A stretch of DNA of 49,048 nt from Chloroflexota bacterium (lineage in GTDB: Bacteria; Chloroflexota; Anaerolineae; Promineifilales; Promineifilaceae): assembly GCA_003696605.1 (NCBI GenBank), contig RFGV01000266.1, forward strand, positions 1-49,048, read 5' to 3'. The notes under the pieces are model-generated. The model saw only the letters and a list, made by a program, of their open reading frames with translations, was not told the DNA's origin and searched no databases. Each line of letters begins with the position of its first letter. The first letter of the stretch is position 1. The position numbers and the translations under genes are program-made. This document shows, in pieces, positions 28,876 through 36,998 of the stretch.

Positions 28876-30258
28876 TCATAATTGTCCGGCCGTTGCATCC
28901 CAATTTGCCAACATAGCCCGATACGTCGGATCATCATATCGGCTAAGCAAAAACGCCGGCGCGTAATCTGGCAACTCTGCTCCGGTTATGTGAGCAGCCA
29001 GCAATTCCCCGCCAGCCATACTGGCCATAATGCCATAACCAGACACTGCCCCAAACACATACGCACCTTCTATTGGCAACGGCCCAATCAACGGCCGATT
29101 TTCCCGCGTTTTACAATAATACCCCCCATCCACAAACGGCTTACCCATTCGCCCAATATACGCCTCCAGACCAGGAATCATCCGTACCAACCCGCGCATT
29201 ACCACCTCCGGATACTCCGGATCAAATTGCGGTGGCCACACCACCTCTTGTGGCTCCAGATGATATGTCCACAAAATCAGCAAAATGGGACTGTCTGCAC
29301 CACCTTCCGGGCGAAAATGAACACCTGCCGGAAATTGTTCCAACAACCAGCGCGTTTCCGGATCCTGTGCCAATTCTGCCCGCTCTTCTTCTGACCATAA
29401 CAAATAGACCGGATCACTCCAAATCATAAGCGGGACATCACGCGGTACAATGCCCAAGTGGTCCTTAATAGAAATTTTCCCATGCAGTTCATTAAACACC
29501 GGCAGATCAACACCCAACATCTGACCGGTTTGGCGCAGGAAGGGACCCGACGCATTGACAAAACAGCGGGTTTGTATTTGTGTAACCGTGCCATTTTGGG
29601 CAACATGAACGGTATGAACACGGCCGTTTTCCACCCCAACATTCACCACCCGCCCCGTCACCAATTCCACACCACACGCCCGCGCTTTCGTAAGCAAATA
29701 CATCCCCAACTGTTGCGCACTCAACCAACCACAACGGCGCGTGTGCAACATAGCCACCACATCTTCCGTTACAAAGGGAAACCACCGCCGAATTACCGCC
29801 GGGTCCAGCACCAAATCAGCACCCTCTGGTTGTTCCCGATACCCTTCGGGAGGAGAAGGCTGATACACACCCTCTTCAGAACGGCCGTCATGCACCCGCA
29901 AAGGCCCCGCCCCCAACGCCGAAATCTCCCGCGCTGAGCGCTCAAACTCCGCCGCCCGTGCCGGATCCGCCGTCAAAAACACATATCCCCGCCGATTCAG
30001 CCCAAAATAATTCCCACTCTCATCCGCCAGCTCCTCCAGCAGGTCAATGCTACGATTCATAAACCGCACCATCGTATCGCCAGGTCCCGGCCACCAGTTG
30101 CGATAACACTCTGTAGACTTATCACTTGTAAATGTCAATGGCTCCCGTTCATCCACCAACACAATTCGCTGCAAACCATGCCGTACAGCCAAATGATAGG
30201 CCGCCGACACACCACAAATACCGGCTCCACAAATCACTACATCTGCCTGCTGGCGCAT
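28876..30258 (-). CDS. FAD-dependent oxidoreductase (DAO/glycine-sarcosine oxidase type)
   Basis: A 460-residue flavoenzyme of the D-amino-acid oxidase superfamily. The N-terminal dinucleotide motif VVICGAGICGVSAAYHLA begins at residue 7, the second strand ends with VLVDEREPL, and the C-terminal FAD segment is RPLIGPLPIEGAYVFGAVSGYGIMASMAGGELLA. The middle substrate domain is divergent. It probably oxidises the C-N bond of an amino acid or amine. Start ATG 30258 lies 7 nt after AAGGAGG; the in-frame GTG two codons earlier is too close to that site. Likely co-transcribed with the ATP-grasp gene, and a hairpin operator candidate sits upstream. Confidence 0.9.
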   Translation of the reverse strand: MRQQADVVICGAGICGVSAAYHLAVRHGLQRIVLVDEREPLTFTSDKSTECYRNWWPGPGDTMVRFMNRSIDLLEELADESGNYFGLNRRGYVFLTADPARAAEFERSAREISALGAGPLRVHDGRSEEGVYQPSPPEGYREQPEGADLVLDPAVIRRWFPFVTEDVVAMLHTRRCGWLSAQQLGMYLLTKARACGVELVTGRVVNVGVENGRVHTVHVAQNGTVTQIQTRCFVNASGPFLRQTGQMLGVDLPVFNELHGKISIKDHLGIVPRDVPLMIWSDPVYLLWSEEERAELAQDPETRWLLEQFPAGVHFRPEGGADSPILLILWTYHLEPQEVVWPPQFDPEYPEVVMRGLVRMIPGLEAYIGRMGKPFVDGGYYCKTRENRPLIGPLPIEGAYVFGAVSGYGIMASMAGGELLAAHITGAELPDYAPAFLLSRYDDPTYRAMLANWDATAGQL

Positions 30259-30294
30259 TTTCACACCTCCTTGCTACGCCAAACTAATTTTTAC

Positions 30295-30326
30295 CCCAAA
30301 AGTGTAAACCAGTTTGCACTTTTGGG
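30295..30326. promoter_or_regulatory. Near-perfect 15-bp inverted repeat between divergent genes
   Basis: CCCAAAAGTGTAAAC and GTTTGCACTTTTGGG form a 15-bp stem (one T-G mismatch) around CA. It lies 37 bp upstream of the FAD oxidoreductase start and just before the promoter of the receiver gene. The position and symmetry suit an operator; a terminator is unlikely in a divergent gap. Confidence 0.6.
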
Positions 30327-30340
30327 ATAACTCAAACCAC

Positions 30341-30369
30341 TTTACACCCCCCCTCAAATCTCATATACT
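30341..30369 (+). promoter_or_regulatory. Sigma70-type promoter of the receiver gene
   Basis: TTTACA (30341-30346), a 17-bp spacer and TATACT (30364-30369), with an expected leader of about 66 nt. The hairpin at 30295-30326 lies 14 bp upstream. Confidence 0.7.
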
Positions 30370-30441
30370 ACACCTTGCTATTCCTGGCAGATCGTGAATT
30401 CAGCAATTCGCCAAATCTCAAGGGAACATTAGGGAAAATCT

Positions 30442-30816
30442 ATGAACAAACCAGTAGCATTCATTATAGAAGACAACGAAGATCTGGCAGCCTTATTCAG
30501 CGAGGTATTAGAATCGGCTGACTACGAAACGGAAATTATCTACGATGGCCAGACAGCCATGAGCCGACTGGCCCAAAGCACACCTGATGTCATTATTTTG
30601 GATATGCACCTGCCGCACATTGATGGCCGGAAAATTCTGGACTATGTGCGAGCAGAACCCCGATTAGCTGAAACGCGGGTAGTTGTTGCCACGGCCGACC
30701 CAGGCTCGGCGGCTGGTCGGCCTACGGTGCAGGCCAACACAGTGCTGATCAAGCCAATTCGGCCTCAACAATTACGACATCTTGTTTCCAGACTGCGCCC
30801 ATCAGAAGAAGCGTAA
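30442..30816 (+). CDS. Single-domain response regulator receiver (CheY-like)
   Basis: A 124-residue stand-alone receiver domain. The acidic pair E10-D11 (FIIEDNED), phosphoacceptor D54 (VIILDMHLPHIDG), switch residue T84 (VVVATADP) and Lys104 (VLIKPIRP) are all present, so it should be phosphorylatable. There is no output domain. No histidine kinase gene is adjacent, so its partner is elsewhere. Start ATG 30442 follows AGGGA. It converges with rnz with a 10-bp gap. Confidence 0.94.
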   Translation: MNKPVAFIIEDNEDLAALFSEVLESADYETEIIYDGQTAMSRLAQSTPDVIILDMHLPHIDGRKILDYVRAEPRLAETRVVVATADPGSAAGRPTVQANTVLIKPIRPQQLRHLVSRLRPSEEA

Positions 30817-30826
30817 GTTTGCACCC

Positions 30827-31771
30827 CTATGGCTTTTTCTTGAGCCGATTCACCCCTTCTCGTGTAATCTGAAAATGATCGAAGTCCCGTGCCACGTATG
30901 TTTTTGGGAAAATGGCGCGGGCTTCTTTTTTGATATCCCGTTCGTAATACCGGCGAGAAAGGTGTGTGAGGATGAGTGTTTTGACTCCTGCCTCTCGTGC
31001 GAGTCGGGCTGCTCCTGCTGCTGTCATGTGCCCGAATTGGCGTGCCATGCTGGCCTCTTCTTCTGTGTAGGTGGCTTCAATCACTAATGCATCGGCATGC
31101 TGGCAAATTTCTATCAGGTTGTCGGTTTGGCCTACGTCGCCGATGTGAACGTATTTTGTGCCGGGAATGGGGGGGCCTAGCACGTCGTCAGGGTGGATGA
31201 TTCGGCCGTTTTCGAGGGTGATTGTCTCTCCCCGCACCAGTCTTGCCCGCTCTGGTCCAAAAGGTATGTCCAATTCTGTCGCCTTGTCCACTAAAAACGG
31301 CCGATGTGGTTTCTCCTCAAACAAGAACCCCAAGCAATCAGGGCCTCGATGGGAAACAGTAAAAGCGGACAGGGTGAATTTGTCATCTTCCATGATCACA
31401 CCCGGCTCCACAGGAATCAGATTGATGTCAATGGGAATTCGGCCGTCTGGAAAAACAACCTTAAAGAGCAAGTTAGATACTCGCTTGAGTGTGGAACGGC
31501 CAGCATATATTTCGATTGCATCCAGGTTCTCCCATCGGGCCAGTGTAGATACCAGTCCACCTAATCCCAATATGTGATCCAGATGACCATGTGTGAGCAA
31601 GATTTTATTGAGTCGTTTAAAGCCCAGTCCACTTTTCAGGATCTGACGCTGAGTGCCCTCGCCACAATCCAGCAAAAAGCGGTATTGTCGGTGCAAAATC
31701 ATATGCGCCGAAAGTCCTCGTTGTACTGAGGGGGCAGAAGATGATGTTCCCAGAAATATTAGTTCAAACAT
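30827..31771 (-). CDS. rnz: Ribonuclease Z
   Basis: Zinc-dependent endonuclease that removes 3' trailers from tRNA precursors. The 314-residue length fits the short bacterial form. Visible are FLGTSSSAPSVQRGLSAHMI, the metal motif LLTHGHLDHILGLGGL (residues 60-71), the exosite-type insertion around LARWENLDAIEIYAG, HIGDVGQTDN with an Asp ligand, and the C-terminal ALVIEATY and ILTHLSRRY. The Shine-Dalgarno site is weak (GAAGTGA), which suggests translation depends on the upstream rtcA, 59 bp away on the same strand. Confidence 0.95.
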   Translation of the reverse strand: MFELIFLGTSSSAPSVQRGLSAHMILHRQYRFLLDCGEGTQRQILKSGLGFKRLNKILLTHGHLDHILGLGGLVSTLARWENLDAIEIYAGRSTLKRVSNLLFKVVFPDGRIPIDINLIPVEPGVIMEDDKFTLSAFTVSHRGPDCLGFLFEEKPHRPFLVDKATELDIPFGPERARLVRGETITLENGRIIHPDDVLGPPIPGTKYVHIGDVGQTDNLIEICQHADALVIEATYTEEEASMARQFGHMTAAGAARLAREAGVKTLILTHLSRRYYERDIKKEARAIFPKTYVARDFDHFQITREGVNRLKKKP

Positions 31772-31830
31772 ATATCACTTCGTTTTTGTCATTTGCAGAG
31801 GGCTTGGGGAAAACATGCCAGGTTGGGCAA

Positions 31831-32883
31831 TCAGGTGGAGCGGGTAAAGCCAATTCCCTTCACCTGAATGTGCGCCGGCTTTCCCGGTTCACCCTCAATT
31901 TGTATGGGTATTTCCAGCCACTGATGTAGTAGTCGGGCGTTTGTCAGGGTATGGTTTGTTAATTCGTTGGTGGTAAAGCTGGAACTGCCCTGCGCTAAAG
32001 CCATGGGCAGCAGAAGTTGGTCGGCCAGGTGCTTGTCAACTGCGGCTCCATTTTGCACGAAAGCCAGCATTTCGGCAACGGCCGTTTCGGCCACCTTGTC
32101 CGCCGGTAACCCTTTTCGCCCCAAAGCTGACGCGCCACCACCCGTCGTCCACAGGACAATGCCGGCGCCAGGAGCCCGCCCTCGTTCCCGTACAGCCTCA
32201 ATATGTGGCTTCAGGCCAGCGTCAGCCAACAGGTTGTGTGCTCGTCGGGCCATCCGCTGCGGGATGTGGGCGGGCAGGTTGGTAACGGCCGCAATGCCCG
32301 CCACCTGCGTGATGGGTTGGGGGGTGAAGGCAACTGCTTGCAGGTGAGAGACGGAAGAGATAACGGCCGTTACCTTCCCGCCACCGGCCGGATACCATCC
32401 CCATGCCTCCAGCGCCAATTGCCAATCTACCCCAAACCGGGCAAACGCCGGGCACGCCACCTTGGCTACATAATGGTAAGATGGACTAAACGGCACATGC
32501 GTCCCGCCCAGCAACGTTATATGAGACGGGCGATTGGCAAATAACAATGGCCACAAAACTGTTTGTAAAACCAACATAACAGAGCCAGCAGAGCCCTGCC
32601 CGGCTGCTTCTGTTACATCAAACCGATAATGCCCTGCTTGTGGTTCAGATTGTGGATAGAATTCCAGGGTAGTGGCATTCAGGTGGGCGCCAGAAAGACG
32701 CGCCTGGCAAATGGCAGCCGCCGCGCGCACGGCCGTTAGATGTTGTGGCCGCAACCCCGGTTTACGCCGACCAGCCCGAATATTCACCAGGCGAAACGGC
32801 CGTCCTGTCAGCGTTGCCAGACTCAAACACGTCCGCAATACCTGCCCCCCACCTTCCCCCTCACTTCCATCAATCACCAACAT
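31831..32883 (-). CDS. rtcA: RNA 3'-terminal phosphate cyclase
   Basis: Converts an RNA 3'-phosphate to a 2',3'-cyclic phosphate using ATP. The 350-residue protein starts MLVIDGSEGEGGGQVLRTCLSLATLTGRPF, the family signature, continues with RAGRRKPGLRPQHLTAV, an internal insert domain from HIPQRMARRAHNLL, and the nucleophile-bearing DKHLADQLLLPMALA (His of the E. coli H309 type). It starts about 20 bp after the terminator of the sugar transferase gene and leads into rnz. Neither rtcB nor an rtcR-type activator is present in the window. Confidence 0.95.
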   Translation of the reverse strand: MLVIDGSEGEGGGQVLRTCLSLATLTGRPFRLVNIRAGRRKPGLRPQHLTAVRAAAAICQARLSGAHLNATTLEFYPQSEPQAGHYRFDVTEAAGQGSAGSVMLVLQTVLWPLLFANRPSHITLLGGTHVPFSPSYHYVAKVACPAFARFGVDWQLALEAWGWYPAGGGKVTAVISSVSHLQAVAFTPQPITQVAGIAAVTNLPAHIPQRMARRAHNLLADAGLKPHIEAVRERGRAPGAGIVLWTTGGGASALGRKGLPADKVAETAVAEMLAFVQNGAAVDKHLADQLLLPMALAQGSSSFTTNELTNHTLTNARLLHQWLEIPIQIEGEPGKPAHIQVKGIGFTRST

Positions 32884-32904
32884 TCACCATTACTCCCATA
32901 ACAA

Positions 32905-32931
32905 CAAAAAGCCCCTGCTCAACACAGGGGC
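32905..32931 (-). terminator. Rho-independent terminator after the sugar transferase gene
   Basis: On the minus strand GCCCCTG and CAGGGGC form a 7-bp GC-rich stem followed by TTTTTGTTGTT. It separates the sugar transferase gene from rtcA. Confidence 0.88.
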
Positions 32932-32962
32932 CCATTCTACCATTTTGTATGCAAATTACAGC

Positions 32963-33655
32963 TTAGTAAGCACCATCTCCCTTCAACACCGCCGGAACGG
33001 TTCGGAAAATAATCTTGACATCCTCCATAAGAGACCAGTTCTTGATATATTGCATATCCAATTTTACCCGATTCTCATAAGAAGTATTGGAACGTCCACT
33101 CACCTGCCACAAGCCAGTCAAACCCGGCATCACTGTCAGCAACATATCCCCATGCTGCCCATACTTTACAATTTCTTCCGGCGTAATGATGCGCGGGCCA
33201 ACCAAAGACATCTCCCGTCGTAACACGTTAAACAACTGTGGCAATTCATCCAGACTAAACTTGCGCAAAAACCGTCCTACCCGTGTCACACGAGGATCGC
33301 ACTTCAGCTTGTAATTCTTGGCCAACTCAGCCCGCAAACGAGGATACCGGGCTAAAATTTCATCCCCATTTACATACATTGTGCGGAACTTAAATGCATC
33401 AAATACACGGCCATCTTTACCTAATACACGGCGTCGGTAAATAACAGGACCCGGAGAATCCAATCTTACCAGCAAGGCAATAATCAGGAACAGTGGAGAA
33501 ATTAAAATGAGGCCAGGAACGACAAGGATATAATCCAGACATGCCTTTAGAAATGCACCAACTCGGGAATGTGCTCTTGGTGGCAACGTGTAAGCCCGAG
33601 TGACAATATTTTGTTTGTTAGTGAGAACTTTGGTGGCGATTGGAACTTGTAACAT
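32963..33655 (-). CDS. Initiating sugar-phosphate transferase (short WcaJ/ExoY-like)
   Basis: Transfers a sugar-1-phosphate to undecaprenyl phosphate to start an exopolysaccharide or glycan repeat unit at the membrane. The 230-residue product is the catalytic core only: one hydrophobic segment (about 38-62, [24 protein letters not shown]), [63 protein letters not shown] and [13 protein letters not shown], all family motifs. The four-helix N-terminal part of full-length WcaJ is absent. Start ATG 33655 is 6 nt after CAGGAG; an in-frame start 63 nt earlier has no site. Confidence 0.93.
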   Translation of the reverse strand: MLQVPIATKVLTNKQNIVTRAYTLPPRAHSRVGAFLKACLDYILVVPGLILISPLFLIIALLVRLDSPGPVIYRRRVLGKDGRVFDAFKFRTMYVNGDEILARYPRLRAELAKNYKLKCDPRVTRVGRFLRKFSLDELPQLFNVLRREMSLVGPRIITPEEIVKYGQHGDMLLTVMPGLTGLWQVSGRSNTSYENRVKLDMQYIKNWSLMEDVKIIFRTVPAVLKGDGAY

Positions 33656-33833
33656 TGTTTGCTCCTGTGAGAATTTATACACACATCCGTCTATCTTGTT
33701 CCCTAGTTTACGGAGCATAACTTACAAGCACTCTTACATTTTCTAACTGCCGTTAAATTGACAAGGGAAACAATTTCCTCCCCCAAAATGGGCGTTCCGC
33801 AAAATCTATGTTTTGAGACAAAGTCAGCCTGGT

Positions 33834-34349
33834 TCAGGATGAGGGAATAGCAGTAGCAATAGCCGTGCAAAGAAGAACGGCCGTGGCACACCCCAAATTC
33901 AACCACAACAACCGAATCTCTCGCTCAGACAACCCCTTCTGTTCTGTCTGTGCCAAATTCGGCCGTTTTTCCACCAACAAACGCAACCGTTCCATAGCCG
34001 GATACAACACCCATTGCATATATCCACCAATCACCACCATGCCTCCAAACGCCAAATGCTTCACCAAAATCGCCCACGCCCACAAACTATCCAGCACCAA
34101 AAAGCCATGATAGTTCGAGTCATTCGTCATTTGGACAAACCCGGTAATCAGCAACAACACCAAACTTCCATTCGCCCATGGCAAAAAACGCATCTGCAAA
34201 GCCAACCATTGATTATCGGCTAACGTTCCCCGCCGCAGCGCTGGCCACGCCACCAACACCATCAATGCCAATCCCCCTAGCCAAACAACCGTCGCCAGCA
34301 AATGTACCCAATAAGACAACACCAACACCCAAAACGTTATACCTGCCAT
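33834..34349 (-). CDS. CopD-like four-helix membrane protein
   Basis: A 171-residue integral membrane protein with four hydrophobic segments (about 3-25, 50-70, 82-105, 148-168). FWVLVLSYWVHLLATVVWLGGL has the His and Trp-Leu-Gly-Gly pattern of the CopD/DUF2269 group, whose other members are linked to copper or haem. A second His lies in WAILVKHLAFGG. Start ATG 34349 follows GAGG and lies 7 bp after the stop of the preceding glycosidase-like gene, so it is the last gene of that operon. The longer upstream frame overlaps that gene and is not used. Confidence 0.8.
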   Translation of the reverse strand: MAGITFWVLVLSYWVHLLATVVWLGGLALMVLVAWPALRRGTLADNQWLALQMRFLPWANGSLVLLLITGFVQMTNDSNYHGFLVLDSLWAWAILVKHLAFGGMVVIGGYMQWVLYPAMERLRLLVEKRPNLAQTEQKGLSEREIRLLWLNLGCATAVLLCTAIATAIPSS

Positions 34350-34356
34350 TTCCGCC

Positions 34357-35523
34357 TCACTTTTCCATATCCCGCAAAGCAAAATACGCCTTTCGCGGCG
34401 TACCATCCGGCAGCACAATGGACCACCACCATTGTTCATCTTCCGGTGTCCAATCAGAATTGGCAATGTAAACAGTCGTCATCAACCCAATCCAGGGTTG
34501 CCAGTTTTCCCGTGCATACTGATATGCTCGCACCAAATACTCCGCTTGCGTCGCTTCATCCACAGCATACCACGCATAATCCGGATTTACTTGATCCAGC
34601 GTCCAGCCCATTTCCAGTATCACTACCTGCTTGTGACCATCTCCATTAGCCACCATAATCGCTCGCATATCTTCTACATGCCGAAAAGCAAACCAGCGTC
34701 CACCACCATATTCTGGACTGACAGCTGCTTCTGGCGGTAACTCTGGTGGTGCTTTAAATCCAGGTGCATGAACCCCCAATGCATCAAAATAAGCGGCCGC
34801 ACCAGCATCATACATACCTTGCAAAAACTCGGTGTCTGGTATGGCAACTGGTAGCCCCGTTCCGGTCGGCGCCAGTCCTGCAGAAATAACAATGGCCTCC
34901 GGATCAGCAGCCTTAATGGCTTCGTAGCAAGCCTTTAGCAATGCGGTGTACTCAACAGGGTTGGGTGGCCGCTCACCCCATTCCCGACTTAAGTTAGGTT
35001 CATTCCATACCTGGTAAGCGGCAATGCGCCCCCGATAGCGGCTGGCAACGGCACCGCAAAAATCGCCAAAATCTTGATAGTCGGCTGGTGGTTGGTTCTC
35101 TTTGTATTGATTGTCGGCTGGTTCTGCCCAAAATGGTTGCCGGTCCAGACGAACGAGTAGTTTGATTCCGGCTGCTTCTGCTTCACTTACAATCAGATCC
35201 GGCCGGTACCAATCATAACGCCCTTTTTGGATGCCTTCGATTTCTCGCCAGGGGAATTCTTGTTTTACCCAGCCAAATCCCATTTCTTTAACCAAATTGA
35301 GATCGCGAATGGCGATGTCTGGTTTCCACCAGAGGAATGCTTGTACGCCGTATTCTGGTGAATTGAATATGGGTTGCACAGGTACATCCCCCATAAGTGC
35401 TGAGGGTAAGGTGGGGGTTGGTGGCAGGGTGGGTGTTGCTGGTGGGGTAACGGCCGTTTGGCATCCAGCCAGCAACACCCCCAAAAAAACAATTACTTGC
35501 AGGAAGGATGCTACTCTTTTCAG
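34357..35523 (-). CDS. Lipoprotein with clan-A glycoside hydrolase fold, CTG start
   Basis: A 388-residue secreted lipoprotein. The body is a (beta/alpha)8 GH-A domain related to GH39/GH5: FGWVKQEFPWREIEG, YQVWNEPNLSREWGE (acid/base Glu after Asn) and VVILEMGWTLDQ (nucleophile Glu), so both catalytic residues are present. No ATG/GTG fits. CTG at 35523-35521 gives the signal KRVASFLQVIVFLGVLLAGC, has GGAG 8 nt upstream and overlaps the stop of the preceding gene as CTGA, just as ATGA overlaps do; the first TTG (35484) would delete the basic part of the signal. A palindrome encodes QTAV directly after the lipobox. The sugar substrate is unknown. Confidence 0.85.
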   Translation of the reverse strand: MKRVASFLQVIVFLGVLLAGCQTAVTPPATPTLPPTPTLPSALMGDVPVQPIFNSPEYGVQAFLWWKPDIAIRDLNLVKEMGFGWVKQEFPWREIEGIQKGRYDWYRPDLIVSEAEAAGIKLLVRLDRQPFWAEPADNQYKENQPPADYQDFGDFCGAVASRYRGRIAAYQVWNEPNLSREWGERPPNPVEYTALLKACYEAIKAADPEAIVISAGLAPTGTGLPVAIPDTEFLQGMYDAGAAAYFDALGVHAPGFKAPPELPPEAAVSPEYGGGRWFAFRHVEDMRAIMVANGDGHKQVVILEMGWTLDQVNPDYAWYAVDEATQAEYLVRAYQYARENWQPWIGLMTTVYIANSDWTPEDEQWWWSIVLPDGTPRKAYFALRDMEK

Positions 35524-36839
35524 CGTTTTTTCTCCATAGCGGCAATCGCCCCAAAAGCCGGTCGGGGAATGCCGTTGATGTCCACAATGCTATAAGGGAC
35601 AGGATCGTCTGTAGGCCCTGAACCTTTATTGCCGAAGTCAAAGTTAAAGAGGAAGGCCAGCCACACATTGCCGGAATCGTGCATTTGCTGGTAAGCCTGA
35701 ACGATGAAGTTGGCCTGTTCTTCCAGCGTATTGTCCAGGGCAAATTCAAATCCGGTAGGAACCTGATCGTATCCCTCGCTGCTAGCCCAGCCGAATTCAG
35801 TTACACACAGTTTTTTGTTGGGGTCAATGGCATGCACTTTTTCAGCGTAGGTATCGAGAGTGGTTTTGAAACTCCAACTATGGTGCGGGTTATCAAAAGG
35901 GCCACGGAAAACGGCCGTTTGCGCTTCGGGTGTACTACCAGCCGCGTCAAATGTCACATCTGGCCCTATATTGTACCCATTGTGGTGCACACCAACACAG
36001 TCCGCATAATTAAGCATTCCTGCCGCCAGAGCCCTGTCCAGATACTCAAAGTCATCTGCCCATCGTATCCAGTCTCCCGTGCCCGTTGGTGATAGCGCAC
36101 CACTAATCACAATGATGTTTGGATCGATTGCCTTGATTGTCTCATATGCCACCCGCAAAAACTCAACATAATCCTCCGGACTGATCCCATTTGGCGAGGT
36201 CCATTCCCGGTCCAGATTCTGCTCATTCCACACTTCAATAGCATCAATCCGCCCAGGATGCCGGGTAAGCAGTTCGGTCAAGAATTGCGCGTACTGATTG
36301 TAATCATCTGGCGGGCCATTTTCTCCACCTTGAGCCCGTGTCCAGGCTGGTGCCCCAACCACACTAACCATCAAACGGAGGTTGTGAGCATGAGCCTGCT
36401 CAATCACACTATCATAAAAGAACCACTGGTCAGCATCTGGGCTGGGATGAACAAGCCACCATTGAATTTGCATTTTTACCCAGTCTAACCCCAATTGGTT
36501 ACGAACAGCGTTCATTGTATCGGCCGGGTTGCCAACAGTGGCATTGCCATGCACCTGAATCCCATAGCCAAAGGCATCTGCGGGCCAGGGCTGGTCGAGG
36601 GGGATGATGTCAATGGCCGGATCGTCGGCAGAAACGGCCGTATCCGGTGGCGAAACTGGCTCACCATCCTCCGTAATCTGAGGCGGGGGCAACAAAGTAG
36701 CCGTCGCAGGCGCTGGCGGCAAAGTAGGTGCCACAGCCGGTACCGTGGGGGAAACGGCCGTTTCCCCACCACCACAAGCCACCAACAAACCCATCACCAC
36801 CCCCCCCAACAACAACCAAGACACCAATCTCTTTCCCAT
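35520..36839 (-). CDS. Lipoprotein with clan-A glycoside hydrolase fold
   Basis: A 439-residue lipoprotein paralogous to its two neighbours. Signal MGKRLVSWLLLGGVVMGLLVAC with lipobox, then a Pro/Ala/Thr linker (about 24-75) that begins with palindrome-encoded ETAVS, then the GH-A domain: LGLDWVKMQIQWW, AIEVWNEQNLDREW (acid/base Glu), VISGALSPTGTG, and LCVTEFGWASSEG (nucleophile Glu). The active site looks intact. Start ATG 36839 has GAGG 9 nt upstream. It overlaps the next gene by 4 nt, so the two are made together. It probably cleaves or binds extracellular polysaccharide. Confidence 0.9.
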   Translation of the reverse strand: MGKRLVSWLLLGGVVMGLLVACGGGETAVSPTVPAVAPTLPPAPATATLLPPPQITEDGEPVSPPDTAVSADDPAIDIIPLDQPWPADAFGYGIQVHGNATVGNPADTMNAVRNQLGLDWVKMQIQWWLVHPSPDADQWFFYDSVIEQAHAHNLRLMVSVVGAPAWTRAQGGENGPPDDYNQYAQFLTELLTRHPGRIDAIEVWNEQNLDREWTSPNGISPEDYVEFLRVAYETIKAIDPNIIVISGALSPTGTGDWIRWADDFEYLDRALAAGMLNYADCVGVHHNGYNIGPDVTFDAAGSTPEAQTAVFRGPFDNPHHSWSFKTTLDTYAEKVHAIDPNKKLCVTEFGWASSEGYDQVPTGFEFALDNTLEEQANFIVQAYQQMHDSGNVWLAFLFNFDFGNKGSGPTDDPVPYSIVDINGIPRPAFGAIAAMEKKR

Positions 36840-36886
36840 ATCTCAAAACCTCATCCCAAAAATTTCAAAGCAATACACAAACCAAA

Positions 36887-36926
36887 GGGCGCATTCTGGC
36901 CCAAAACCAAACACCAAAATGCGCCC
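36887..36926 (-). terminator. Probable terminator of the 1039-residue protein gene
   Basis: GGGCGCATT and AATGCGCCC form a 9-bp stem with a loop of about 22 nt. On the minus strand it is followed by an imperfect TTTGGTTTG run. It sits between the stop at 36999 and the start at 36839. Confidence 0.5.
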
Positions 36927-36998
36927 TCCACACAAACCTCAGACCAAACCAGACCAACCCAACCAGTCCGCATTTACTCTGAGGCATCATCCTGATTC

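Noticed and set aside
36840-36998. C/A-rich stretch before the glycosidase gene as a repeat element
   Set aside because: It reads as irregular ACCAAACC-type low complexity with one hairpin, best explained as a terminator region.
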